A stretch of DNA of 64,000 bases, taken from NCBI RefSeq assembly GCF_042678945.1, contig NZ_JBHTLM010000006.1, forward strand, positions 62,001 through 126,000, given 5' to 3'. The notes under the pieces are model-generated. The model was not told where the DNA came from. It was given only the letters and a program-made list of their open reading frames with translations, and did not search any database. The stretch comes from Fontibacillus puldeungensis. GTDB taxonomy: Bacteria; Bacillota; Bacilli; Paenibacillales; Paenibacillaceae. The position numbers and the translations under genes were made by a program. Every line of letters starts with the position of its first letter. The stretch's first letter is position 1. Shown in pieces: positions 34,130-42,612 of this stretch.

Positions 34130-35620
34130 ATGAAATTCAATAACCCGGTCATTAAAGGATTTTATCCAGACCCCAGTGTTTGCAAAGTAGAAGATATCTA
34201 TTATCTTATCTGCAGTTCCTTTCAGTACTTTCCCGGCGTTCCGATTTTTGAGAGCAAAGACCTGATTAACTGGAAGCAAATCGGTCATTGTCTGACCCGA
34301 GAGAGTCAGATTCAGCTCGGCAAGGTGGGGAGTTCCGGCGGTGTATTCGCTCCCACGATACGGCACAACAACGGGAGATTCTACATGACCACGACCAACG
34401 ATACCACTCATCAGAATTTTTATGTATGGACTGACGATATTTATGGAGAATGGTCTGAACCGATCTATGTGGATCAAGGAGGGATTGATCCCGATTTGTA
34501 TTTTGAAGACGAAAAAGTCTTCTTTATGAGCAACGGGAAGGACGATTACGGGAATGGCGGTATCGTTCAGTCTGAAATTGACATTGAAACGGGCGACAAG
34601 CTGTCAACAAGCCGTTCGATTTGGCAAGGAACAGGCGGACGGTATTTGGAAAGCCCTCATATGTATAAAATAAATGGTCGGTATTACCTCATGGCGGCCG
34701 AAGGCGGAACTGAATATGGCCATATGGTCACTTATGCAAGAGGAGAATCTATCTCCGGTCCGTTCGAAGCTTATCCAAACAACCCGGTATTGACCAATCG
34801 TAATCTGGGCGGTTATGAGCTGCAGGGGGTTGGCCATGGCGATTTGATTCAAGATAACGAAGGAAATTGGTGGATGCTCCATCTGGGCTTCCGTCAAATC
34901 GGCCAATGGCTTACCTACCATCACCTAGGCCGCGAAGTTTTCCTGACACCGGTTACTTTCGGCGAGGATGGCTGGTTTATGGCAGGATATAAAGGTACCA
35001 CTCTTACGAGTTTTGAGACCGAGCGGATCTCGAGTCATGTCATCCAACAGGAGAAAAAGACCTTTACTTTCGAGAACACGGATTGGAATCTAGACTGGTG
35101 CTATCTCCGTCATCCTGTTACAGAGAATTATCGCTTGGAATCGGGCAAGGCCGAGCTTAAAGGGACCCAAGTGACTTTGGATATGCCGGAATCCCCGACA
35201 TTTATAGGCATTCGCCAAAGGGACTTCAACGCGGAAATCTCTTGCGATGTACAGCTTATAAGCGGAGAAGCCGGCATCACGCTCTATTTGGATGAAAATC
35301 ATCATTATGATTTAGCAGTACGCAAAGAGGAGAACGGGTATAAAGTGATCGAGCGCCTGAACATCGGGGATATTAAATCCGTTGAGCATGAAGTAGACCT
35401 AGGAAGTGAAAACCATGCTACTCTCATCATACGGGCAACTAATGAGCGCTATAGCTTCCTCCTTCACACAAACGGGAAGGACATTCTCTTAGGTACGGCA
35501 CAAACCAGATACCTTTCCTCTGAGGTTGCGGGAGGATTTACAGGCGTACTTATCGGTTTATATGCCTATGGGGAAGGCTCTGAGGCTGAATTTTCAAGAT
35601 TTAGGTGCAAGTATCTTTAA
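34130..35620 (+). CDS. GH43-family beta-xylosidase/arabinofuranosidase
   Basis: The 496-residue protein has the five-bladed propeller of GH43: catalytic base Asp 14 in GFYPDPSVC, pKa-modulating Asp ~120 in GGIDPDLYF and acid Glu ~174 in YLESPHMYK. A C-terminal beta-sandwich (~310-495) of the kind found in XynB-type beta-xylosidases follows. No signal peptide is present, so it acts on imported xylo- or arabino-oligosaccharides. The ATG has an AAGAGGTGG site. It is divergent from paralogue 1 of the HTH regulators, 164 bp apart. Confidence 0.9.
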   Translation: MKFNNPVIKGFYPDPSVCKVEDIYYLICSSFQYFPGVPIFESKDLINWKQIGHCLTRESQIQLGKVGSSGGVFAPTIRHNNGRFYMTTTNDTTHQNFYVWTDDIYGEWSEPIYVDQGGIDPDLYFEDEKVFFMSNGKDDYGNGGIVQSEIDIETGDKLSTSRSIWQGTGGRYLESPHMYKINGRYYLMAAEGGTEYGHMVTYARGESISGPFEAYPNNPVLTNRNLGGYELQGVGHGDLIQDNEGNWWMLHLGFRQIGQWLTYHHLGREVFLTPVTFGEDGWFMAGYKGTTLTSFETERISSHVIQQEKKTFTFENTDWNLDWCYLRHPVTENYRLESGKAELKGTQVTLDMPESPTFIGIRQRDFNAEISCDVQLISGEAGITLYLDENHHYDLAVRKEENGYKVIERLNIGDIKSVEHEVDLGSENHATLIIRATNERYSFLLHTNGKDILLGTAQTRYLSSEVAGGFTGVLIGLYAYGEGSEAEFSRFRCKYL

Positions 35621-35702
35621 AATTCGCCCTAATAGGTTACCTAGAAAAATGTAAAGCCCAATAAACGTTAACCTTAAGTGTAATAAGCTAATGTAACACA
35701 GA

Positions 35703-36611
35703 TTAGTGCAAGTCTAAAAGGAATCCTACTTTAATATTAAGAATGTGATCTTCTAAAGAAACATCGGCTACTTTACCGTTCATTTTTTTCAATAATGTTT
35801 TCACAATATAAAGTCCCAATCCAGAACTACCGCTGGTTCTGGATTTATCCGCTGTATAAAAGCGCTCAAATAGGCGCTTAATATCTTCCTGTTTTAGATT
35901 GGGCGCAGGATTGCTTATGGACAAAAACGCATATGAACCGGACGCTTCCATCCTGATTCTTACGTTTCCCCTTGCGTAACGGGATGAATTGTTCAGTAAA
36001 TTTTGGATGATACGTGTGCAAGCAATACGATCGCCGGTTATCCAGACAGGATGATCGGGGAGATTGATGTCAAGGATGATTCCAAGTTTCTGAAACAGTT
36101 CATATTGATCTGCAAGTATGTCGCTGAGAAGCAGATTCAAATCTAATTTTTCCTTACTAAGCGGCGTTTCTTTTACATCCAGTACGGACAGTTCATACAG
36201 ACTGTTTATCATGAATTTTAACGAATGTGCTTTATCATTGACAGTATTCAGATATTCCTCACGCTTTTCAGGCGGACATTCGGGATTCCGTGACAATTGC
36301 AGATACCCTAAAATTGAAGTCAAGGGTGTTCGCAAGTCATGGCTAAGATTTGCAATGGAATCTTTTAGTTGAAGATCATTACTGCGTACATCAATACGCA
36401 GTTTTTTCTGCAAATCCAAATTGCGGTTAATAGCGGTGGCAAGTTCATTGAGATCATTGTCGATTAACGCAACCGTAACCTTTTTTTCTGTTTTTTCGCT
36501 TGTGCGTTCATCTAATTGAGAAGTTATATCATGAAGCTGCCGTTTAAGGCGGAAAAGGCGGACGCCTAATATGGATGCTACAATACATACACCAAATAGT
36601 ATCCAAATCAT
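35703..36611 (-). CDS. Histidine kinase of a peptide-resistance module, CprK-like
   Basis: The 302-residue kinase has a single N-terminal membrane segment (~2-20), almost no external domain, the H-box ANLSHDLRTPLTSILGYLQ (His 91), and an ATPase domain with SNPAPN and SGLGLYIVK motifs. Kinases of this small type lie beside ABC transporters for lantibiotics and similar peptides. It is the last gene of the ATPase-permease-permease-kinase operon. The matching response regulator gene is upstream at 39196-39873. Confidence 0.87.
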   Translation of the reverse strand: MIWILFGVCIVASILGVRLFRLKRQLHDITSQLDERTSEKTEKKVTVALIDNDLNELATAINRNLDLQKKLRIDVRSNDLQLKDSIANLSHDLRTPLTSILGYLQLSRNPECPPEKREEYLNTVNDKAHSLKFMINSLYELSVLDVKETPLSKEKLDLNLLLSDILADQYELFQKLGIILDINLPDHPVWITGDRIACTRIIQNLLNNSSRYARGNVRIRMEASGSYAFLSISNPAPNLKQEDIKRLFERFYTADKSRTSGSSGLGLYIVKTLLKKMNGKVADVSLEDHILNIKVGFLLDLH

Positions 36612-36634
36612 TTTTTTGCCGCCTTCTTTCCGTG

Positions 36635-37429
36635 CTATTTTAGTTCACATCTGCGGAATACACAATAAGCAATGCCTAAAAATAAAACTGTCCAGCCGAT
36701 GGCTACCCCGGCAGACCACAACCCCTGTAATGGAGTAAGTGTCGAATACAAGACATATCGCATTAAAAAGGCGGGATGCAGTAATAGTGAAAGCGATGGG
36801 GCATTGGTATAAAGCGTCCCATGCACATGTGGTGCGACTTGCTCTAAAGCAGGCATTGTCCAGCAGGCAACCAGTAGGAACAACGCGGAAATGGTTATCG
36901 TTTTGGCCGTGTCCCTGAAAAGTACCACAATAAAAGTGCAGACTGAAAAGAGCGAAAAATTCAGTAATAGTAAAAGTATAATAACTCGGAATAAATAAGG
37001 GAGCATTTCACCTGCGGAAGGCGCCGGAATACTCCCCACCCAACGTAGACAACCAGAGAAAATTGCCAGGAAAACGGCAATATTGGGAACAGCAAAACCG
37101 ATTATGCATTGGCTGGCAAATATAGATATTCGGCTGTGGCCCGCTGCAATCTCCTGATCAATTGTACGCTCAGAATACATCTGACCCAGCATCATTGCCG
37201 TAAACGCACCGCTGATAATCAGCAGAGGGAAAATAATATCTGCGGTCAAGGCCGAAAAAAAGCCCTGAATGTTATAAGAAATACCGACAACCATGGGGGG
37301 ATCTGTTAAATATTTCAGCCCGGTAAAGTTCGTAACAAGGAGAGCGAAAGCACAACATACTGCAAGTGTGATCCAAAATATCGGATTATGTCTTATTTCA
37401 TACCATCTATGTTTTAGCAAATTACTCAT
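36635..37429 (-). CDS. ABC-2 type permease (lantibiotic-immunity type), second subunit
   Basis: The 264-residue protein has about six hydrophobic segments and begins with a short hydrophilic HRWYEIRHNPIFWITLAV stretch, typical of MutE/MutG-, SpaE/SpaG- or CprB/CprC-type permeases. YSERTIDQEIAAGHSRISIFASQ follows the first two helices as in this family. It shares layout with the permease encoded just upstream, so the two would form a heterodimer. Substrate, probably an antimicrobial peptide, is inferred. Confidence 0.82.
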   Translation of the reverse strand: MSNLLKHRWYEIRHNPIFWITLAVCCAFALLVTNFTGLKYLTDPPMVVGISYNIQGFFSALTADIIFPLLIISGAFTAMMLGQMYSERTIDQEIAAGHSRISIFASQCIIGFAVPNIAVFLAIFSGCLRWVGSIPAPSAGEMLPYLFRVIILLLLLNFSLFSVCTFIVVLFRDTAKTITISALFLLVACWTMPALEQVAPHVHGTLYTNAPSLSLLLHPAFLMRYVLYSTLTPLQGLWSAGVAIGWTVLFLGIAYCVFRRCELK

Positions 37430-37441
37430 TATTTACACCTC

Positions 37442-38155
37442 TCAGCGAAGCTCCGCGCGCTTGAAAATCAGCGCAGAAGCAATAAACAGGAATGTGGACC
37501 AGATTAATCCTACAATTATACCTTTGGCCGGAGACATTGTGCCGTTCACCATAAGAATCAATGTCCCAGCCGGGAGAATATGTGCAAGCGCAGTGGCATA
37601 TGGGCCATTTAGCAGCAGAATCGTGATAAAGTTCAGGATAATCGGGATTCCAATGGTGCGACCGACATCACGGAAGCAGACTGCTGCCAACAGGGATAAA
37701 GCTCCGATTGAAAATCCTAGTATAAGCAGTGCCACAATCAACCCTGCAAAATGTAAAATCACACCTGCAGAAAGCGCAATCCCCCACCCATTTCTCACGG
37801 TACAGATCATGACAAGCAATAAGGGAAAAATAAACAGTATGATATCAATCGCGATTAAGAAAGAACCGGCTTTTGCCAAAAGAACAGAGACACGGCTTTT
37901 CCCTGCCATCAGCGCATGATACAGCGTACGTTCCGCAAAATCATCGCCGATAAAGAGCCCCCCGTAAATGCAGGATATCAGAATAGTAAGTATTTCCTTT
38001 TTCATGATTTCAGATAGTGCGTTATGTCCGGACATGCTGAAAATTGTGCTGCCTGAAACTACAATCATATTAAATGCTACGATGACAACAAGGGTTATCC
38101 AGAAAATTTTGTCGTGAAACAGTTTGTACCTTTCTGCGTGCAATAAATTGCCCAT
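37442..38155 (-). CDS. ABC-2 type permease (lantibiotic-immunity type), first subunit
   Basis: The protein (about 237 residues) has about six hydrophobic segments and begins MGNLLHAERYKLFHDKIFWITL. I place the start at the ATG at 38155, because the longer upstream frame lies inside the ATPase gene. A DDFAERTLYHALMAGKSRVSV motif follows helix 2, the same pattern as the other permease. It lies directly behind the ATPase gene and 12 nt before the second permease gene. It would form part of a membrane exporter or extractor that protects against a peptide. Confidence 0.82.
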   Translation of the reverse strand: MGNLLHAERYKLFHDKIFWITLVVIVAFNMIVVSGSTIFSMSGHNALSEIMKKEILTILISCIYGGLFIGDDFAERTLYHALMAGKSRVSVLLAKAGSFLIAIDIILFIFPLLLVMICTVRNGWGIALSAGVILHFAGLIVALLILGFSIGALSLLAAVCFRDVGRTIGIPIILNFITILLLNGPYATALAHILPAGTLILMVNGTMSPAKGIIVGLIWSTFLFIASALIFKRAELR

Positions 38156-38156
38156 A

Positions 38157-39071
38157 TTACCGGCCTCCGATTTTATGCAGGAAGTAGTCTTCCAGACTAT
38201 CCCCGGCAAGACTGAGGCCAGTCACGAGCAAACCTGCCTGTGAAAGAACTCGTGCTACATCTTCCATGTTGTCCAGGTGATCATAAAGGCGTACCGTATT
38301 GTCCGGCATGACTTGAAAGTTTGTCGTATGGAGAGTGTTTTCCAGCGCGGCAGCTGTACTGGCGGCATCGTTTGTCTTAATGGCAATATGCCGCTTGCAC
38401 TTCTCATCCAGCTCATTTTGAGTCAATTCTTCCAGCACGCGACCTTTGTGCAGCAGAATATAGCGGGTGGCCGTCTGATATAGTTCGCTGAGAATATGAC
38501 TGGACACTAGAAGCGTAATTCCTCTTTCTTGATTGAGCCGTTTCATAAGTTCCCGGATTTCTACGATACCTGACGGGTCAAGGCCATTGATAGGTTCATC
38601 AAGGATCAAGAACTCCGGGTCGTTCAGCAAAGCCATTGCAATTCCTAACCGCTGGCGCATACCCAGCGAAAAATGTCTCACGGTCTTTTTACCTGTATCT
38701 GATAAGCCCACCAATTTCAATGTTTTACGGATACATTCTTTATCCGGGATACCTCGTTGAATGCGCTGGGCCTCTAAATTCTGTTCAGCTGTCATGTTTT
38801 TGTAAAGCGCAGGTGTTTCCACCATACACCCGATGCGGGCGCGCTGCCTTTGAAGTTCTTTTTCACCGGATTTTCCAAACAGTGACATGCTTCCCTCTGA
38901 CGGAAACGATAAACCTGTAATAAGGCGGATCGTAGTGGTTTTCCCCGCACCATTTTCACCAATAAAACCATACACTTCACCACGTCGCAATGAAAAATTG
39001 ATATGATCAAGTGCCAGCGTTCCCCGATATTTCTTGGTTAAATTTCTTGCTTCAAATACGGATTCTTCCAT
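38157..39071 (-). CDS. ABC transporter ATPase (lantibiotic-immunity type, MutF/CprA-like)
   Basis: The protein (about 304 residues) has Walker A GENGAGKTT, Q-loop region VETPALYKNMTAEQNL, signature FSLGMRQRLG, Walker B FLILDEPINGLDP and H-loop SSHILSEL. ETPALY and the DEPINGLDP form are characteristic of bacitracin/lantibiotic immunity ATPases. The start is the ATG at 39071, with AAAGGAG 9 nt upstream; an in-frame ATG at 39092 precedes that site. Upstream lie two perfect direct repeats, probable operators for the module's response regulator. Confidence 0.9.
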   Translation of the reverse strand: MEESVFEARNLTKKYRGTLALDHINFSLRRGEVYGFIGENGAGKTTTIRLITGLSFPSEGSMSLFGKSGEKELQRQRARIGCMVETPALYKNMTAEQNLEAQRIQRGIPDKECIRKTLKLVGLSDTGKKTVRHFSLGMRQRLGIAMALLNDPEFLILDEPINGLDPSGIVEIRELMKRLNQERGITLLVSSHILSELYQTATRYILLHKGRVLEELTQNELDEKCKRHIAIKTNDAASTAAALENTLHTTNFQVMPDNTVRLYDHLDNMEDVARVLSQAGLLVTGLSLAGDSLEDYFLHKIGGR

Positions 39072-39113
39072 TCCGTTCATCTCCTTTGCCATCTATTATG
39101 AATGGCAATTCTC

Positions 39114-39151
39114 AAGAGTTTCTAAAGATATTTCATAAGAGTTTCTAAAGA
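39114..39151 (-). promoter_or_regulatory. Direct-repeat operator of the CprABCK-like operon
   Basis: AAGAGTTTCTAAAGA occurs at 39114-39128 and again, identical, at 39137-39151 (23-bp period). They lie between the response-regulator terminator and the ATPase gene, upstream of a CATAAT-type -10 with no good -35. That arrangement suits activation by the adjacent OmpR-type regulator. Confidence 0.6.
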
Positions 39152-39186
39152 AATCGCCTGTTCCCGTGTAAAACGAGAACAGGCGA
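39150..39186 (-). terminator. Terminator of the response-regulator gene
   Basis: CGCCTGTTC and GAGAACAGGCG form a stem just past the stop at 39196. On the minus strand it is followed by ATTTCTTT. The T-run is imperfect, so read-through into the ABC operon is possible. Confidence 0.6.
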
Positions 39187-39195
39187 CAAATGCCC

Positions 39196-39873
39196 TTATG
39201 AGCTGGCGGCAAGCTTATATCCGATGCCCCAAACCGTCTCGATAAATTCCACATCCGGACAAACGGATTTTAGCTTTCGTCTTAGGTTACTGATATGTGT
39301 ATTAACTGCATTATCATCGTAACTGTATTCTTCATTCCAGACGCTTGTAAAGAGATTAGCTTTTGTAAATAGCTTTTGAGGATTCTCCATAAACAATTTA
39401 AGAATCTTCATTTCAGTTCCTGTCAATGCAACAGGCTGTCCTGACACTTCGCAGCAATTGGTTTCCGTATCGAACTCCAATGGCCCGGCAACAAGCAAAG
39501 AAGAAGTATAGCCCCGACTTCGCCGCAAGTGACTTTCTACTCTTGCTACCACTTCTTCATTGTCAAAGGGCTTGGTAATATAGTCATCCGCGCCTGTGCG
39601 AAGCATATCAACCTTCACAGCCGTTTCATCCTTGGCTGATATTATAATAACCGGGGCATTTGAAAATCGCCGATAGTTTTTGAGCAATTCTTCACCTGTA
39701 ATTCCGGGAAGCATCAAGTCCAGCAACACCATATCAAATGTGTTGGTTTTCAGTGCTTCACAGGCAGATTTCCCTGAGTATTCGGATACACAGTTGTATT
39801 TATTTTCACTTAAGATATTGCATAATAGGTTGTTTATTTCTTTGTCGTCTTCAACCACAAGAATGTTAACCAT
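39196..39873 (-). CDS. OmpR-family response regulator of the peptide-resistance module, CprR-like
   Basis: The 225-residue protein has a receiver domain (Asp 52 in LLDLMLPGITG, YITKPFDNEE) and an OmpR-type winged helix (SYDDNAVNTHISNLRRKLK). The start is the ATG at 39873, with GGGAGGC upstream; a longer open frame extends through the tRNA on the other side but is not real. Order RR | ATPase-permease-permease-kinase matches VanR-like modules that sense and resist lantibiotics. Confidence 0.88.
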   Translation of the reverse strand: MVNILVVEDDKEINNLLCNILSENKYNCVSEYSGKSACEALKTNTFDMVLLDLMLPGITGEELLKNYRRFSNAPVIIISAKDETAVKVDMLRTGADDYITKPFDNEEVVARVESHLRRSRGYTSSLLVAGPLEFDTETNCCEVSGQPVALTGTEMKILKLFMENPQKLFTKANLFTSVWNEEYSYDDNAVNTHISNLRRKLKSVCPDVEFIETVWGIGYKLAASS

Positions 39874-39968
39874 ACAGTGCCTCCCAAAAATGATTATATC
39901 CCGACAATGTTCATCTATCTTCTCAAAACTATTATAAAGGATGTAGCCTAACAAAATTCTGAATATGC

Positions 39969-40010
39969 AAAAAAGCTCTTGAATCATCCCTAGGAATAAT
40001 TCAAGAGCTT
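39969..40010 (-). terminator. Terminator of tRNA-Leu copy 2
   Basis: AAAAAAGCTCTTGAATCATCC pairs with GGAATAATTCAAGAGCTT (one small interior mismatch). It lies 18 nt past the tRNA on the minus strand. Confidence 0.85.
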
Positions 40011-40027
40011 GTTCTTTGTTAAAGGAA

Positions 40028-40112
<85 letters not shown>

Positions 40113-40153
40113 ACATTTTCGTTGGTGCAGTGTTTCGCAGCAACGAAAAACAT

Positions 40154-40182
40154 AAAGTATCATGTGCCTTTAGGAGAGTCAA
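40154..40182 (-). promoter_or_regulatory. Promoter of tRNA-Leu copy 2
   Basis: TTGACT (40177-40182) and TACTTT (40154-40159) on the minus strand, 17 bp apart. The leader hairpin TTTCGTTG/CAACGAAA matches copy 1. Confidence 0.7.
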
Positions 40183-40204
40183 CTCACAATATTTTCCTTA
40201 TGAG

Positions 40205-40310
40205 AATTTTATAGTTCACTTCCGTTTCGTAGCGACGACATTTTTGTACCAGAAGAACGATTTTGGGCGTTGCCACTCCAAAGTGCTGCTCCGTCATCGT
40301 GATTGTCCAC
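40205..40310 (-). pseudogene. Tail of a GH1 beta-glucosidase gene, copy B
   Basis: The minus strand encodes SSTLEWQRPKSFFWYKNVVATKRK and a stop, parallel to copy A at 30478. The sequence before SSTLEW is out of frame with a stop, so only about 24 codons remain readable. Confidence 0.65.
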
Positions 40311-40313
40311 TAA

Positions 40314-40583
40314 TAATTCTCGAACAAAAATACATTTAATTTGTAGGTCCTAACGGTAACGTTAATTGCTAACGTAAGATTAAGAGGAGGTCAACCCATT
40401 TCGGTCGACACCCATTTTTCACTCGCCATATTACTCTTTTGCTGATCGTCTGCAAGGTCTGAAAGTACGGAGCGTGTCCCCCACTTTATATTCATTCCGT
40501 GCTGTACTATAAGCTTTTTTTCCCACATACACAGCTAGCATGATTCTTTCCCCAGTAATTTTATACTTTCTGATATATTGAGA
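40314..40583. other. Intergenic stretch without a recognised gene
   Basis: Between the end of the tRNA block and the next terminator I see no convincing gene. A 36-codon minus-strand frame (40431-40541, MLAVYVGKKAYSTARNEY…) has no ribosome site or known relatives. TAACG repeats at 40350-40375 are not a site I recognise. It may be decayed coding sequence. Confidence 0.4.
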
Positions 40584-40620
40584 AAAAAGGCGGTGCAAGG
40601 GAGTTTCCTTGCACCGCCTT
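40584..40620. terminator. Terminator of the GH51-DUF6171 operon
   Basis: AAGGCGGTGCAAGG and CCTTGCACCGCCTT form a perfect 14-bp stem with a short loop. On the minus strand a run of Ts follows. Confidence 0.93.
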
Positions 40621-40657
40621 CCTATGAAGGTGTCTATGAAGTCTTTTCAACCGGGTG

Positions 40658-40924
40658 TTAAACCTTCTCCCACAGACCGCCGCCCGGCAATGGGCAAGAA
40701 CGCTCCTTCAGCCAGGCGACGACGGGGATAATGCAGCCGCAGACCGCGCAGGTCACTCCGTCTGCCAGCTTCGGGCAGGCACGGCAGATGCGCAACCTGT
40801 CCTGATACTGTCCTTCGCTTACCCGGCGCTCGGGAGCGAACGCCGACGTTTTTAAGAGCCGCTGCATTTGGGCCTCAGTCACCTTGTAGTCGTCCCGGCA
40901 AGCCTTGCAAGAGGTGTCCGCCAT
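40658..40924 (-). CDS. Small cysteine-rich protein (DUF6171-like)
   Basis: The 88-residue protein has eight cysteines arranged as CKACRDDY near the start, CRACPKL in the middle and CAVCGCIIPVVAW then C in the last third, suggesting one or two zinc-ribbon sites. It resembles small proteins annotated DUF6171. It follows the GH51 gene by 6 nt and ends at a strong terminator, so it is cotranscribed with that gene. Function unknown, and no mechanistic link with arabinose metabolism is apparent. Confidence 0.7.
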   Translation of the reverse strand: MADTSCKACRDDYKVTEAQMQRLLKTSAFAPERRVSEGQYQDRLRICRACPKLADGVTCAVCGCIIPVVAWLKERSCPLPGGGLWEKV

Positions 40925-40930
40925 GGCCGA

Positions 40931-42427
40931 TTACGCCTCAGTTTTCAGTTCCAGCGCGGTGACCGACATAGCCGGAAGCGTAACCGATAGCTTGCCATTC
41001 TCCAGTCCAAAGGCATTAAACGGCTGCGGTACAACAGCATCCGGCTGCTCGAACGTATTGTGGGCGTCGATTTTCTCCCCGGCCAACGTTGAGCCTTCAA
41101 TTTTTAACCCGTCGAAAGCCAGGCCGCGCAGGTCGATGACCACTTTGGCTTCGGCTTGATGCTGCAGATTGCAGAAACTGATGTGAATCAACCCCTCGGC
41201 ATCGCGGGATGCCGTGGCCGATACCGCCGGAATTTCGCTATCGTCCAGCTTGTAGCTGCCCGCATCTAACGACAGTTCCAGCAATTCGGCGTCCTGATGA
41301 ACTTTATACATGTCGAAAACATGATACGTCGGGGTCAAAACCATCTTCTTCCCTTCCGTCAAAATGACGGCTTGAAGAACATTGACGGTTTGAGCAATAT
41401 TGGCCATACGGACGCGATGGTTGTGCTTATGGAAAATATTCAGCGTCAGTCCGGCGACAAGCGCATCGCGGATCGTATTTTGCTGATACAGGAAGCCGGG
41501 ATTGGTGCCCGGTTCCACGTTGTACCAGGTTCCCCACTCATCCACGATAAGGCCAACTCGACGCTCTGGATCGTATTTATCCATAATCGTGCTGTGGCGC
41601 GTAATCAGCTCATCCATCTTCAGCGCTTTTTTCAGCGTAACGAACCAAGCCTTCTCGTCGAATCCGGTTGCTGCTCCTTTGTCCTCCCAGCTATCGTTGG
41701 GCAGCGTATAATAATGCAACGTAATCGAATCCATATACCGTCCGGCTTCACGCACCAGCACATCCGTCCAATTGTAATCATCTGAATTGGGTCCGCAGGC
41801 AATCCGGTGGATCTTATTCCCGTCATAGTCCCGAACATAGGTTTGATAACGGCGATACAAGTCTGCGTAGTACTCCGGACGCATGTTGCCGCCGCAGCCC
41901 CAATTTTCGTTGCCAACACCGAAGTAGGTAACCTTCCATGGCTCCTTACGGCCGTTTTGGACACGCAGCTCAGCCATCGGAGAAACGCCGCCAAACGTCA
42001 GGTACTCCACCCATTCAGATATCTCCTGAACCGTGCCGCTGCCGACATTGCCGTTGATGTAAGGCTCGCACCCAAGCTGCGCGCACAACTGCATAAATTC
42101 GTGGGTACCGAAATGGTTGTTCTCCACTACGCCGCCCCAATGCGTGTTGATCATTCGCTTTCTTCCTTCTTTCGGGCCGATGCCGTCTTTCCAATGGTAC
42201 TCGTCCGCGAAACATCCTCCCGGCCAACGCAAAACCGGTATTTTAATTTTCTTAAGCGCTTTCACAACATCATTGCGAATTCCGTTTGTATTGGGAATCG
42301 GCGAATCCTCGCCCACCCAAATTCCTTCATAGATGCATCTGCCCAAATGCTCGGAAAAATGGCCGTAAATATGGCGGCTGATCGTACCCTTGCCGGTATC
42401 GGCATTTAATACACCCTTGAATGTCAT
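40931..42427 (-). CDS. abfA: GH51 alpha-L-arabinofuranosidase
   Basis: The 498-residue protein has the GH51 layout: a TIM barrel with acid/base Glu 174 in GVGNENWGCGG and nucleophile Glu 297 in LIVDEWGTW, then a C-terminal beta domain (~390-498). It lacks a signal peptide, so it removes arabinose from imported arabino-oligosaccharides. It is first in a two-gene operon with the DUF6171-like gene and divergent from HTH-regulator paralogue 2. A perfect inverted repeat lies 17 nt upstream, overlapping the ribosome-site region (AAGGAGTG). Confidence 0.93.
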   Translation of the reverse strand: MTFKGVLNADTGKGTISRHIYGHFSEHLGRCIYEGIWVGEDSPIPNTNGIRNDVVKALKKIKIPVLRWPGGCFADEYHWKDGIGPKEGRKRMINTHWGGVVENNHFGTHEFMQLCAQLGCEPYINGNVGSGTVQEISEWVEYLTFGGVSPMAELRVQNGRKEPWKVTYFGVGNENWGCGGNMRPEYYADLYRRYQTYVRDYDGNKIHRIACGPNSDDYNWTDVLVREAGRYMDSITLHYYTLPNDSWEDKGAATGFDEKAWFVTLKKALKMDELITRHSTIMDKYDPERRVGLIVDEWGTWYNVEPGTNPGFLYQQNTIRDALVAGLTLNIFHKHNHRVRMANIAQTVNVLQAVILTEGKKMVLTPTYHVFDMYKVHQDAELLELSLDAGSYKLDDSEIPAVSATASRDAEGLIHISFCNLQHQAEAKVVIDLRGLAFDGLKIEGSTLAGEKIDAHNTFEQPDAVVPQPFNAFGLENGKLSVTLPAMSVTALELKTEA

Positions 42428-42443
42428 AAATAGCTTTCACTCC

Positions 42444-42486
42444 TTAATTAATGTTTATATTAATTAATTCATATTTATATAAATAT
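42444..42486. promoter_or_regulatory. Palindromic operators ahead of the GH51 gene
   Basis: TTAATTAAT-6 nt-ATTAATTAA (42444-42467) is a perfect inverted repeat, and ATATTTATATAAATAT (42471-42486) is a perfect 16-bp palindrome. Both lie between the GH51 gene and the divergent ArsR-type regulator gene. AT-rich palindromes of this kind are typical ArsR-family operators, though chance palindromes occur in AT-rich DNA. Confidence 0.45.
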
Positions 42487-42612
42487 TATATTCTTCATTG
42501 TTTATTTATGTCAATTTACTTACGACAGATCAAACACCAATCCTGTTATCTTGTCAAAAATCAGATATGTGTTTAATATATTTATTAACCAAATACAATA
42601 AGGTGGATACTC

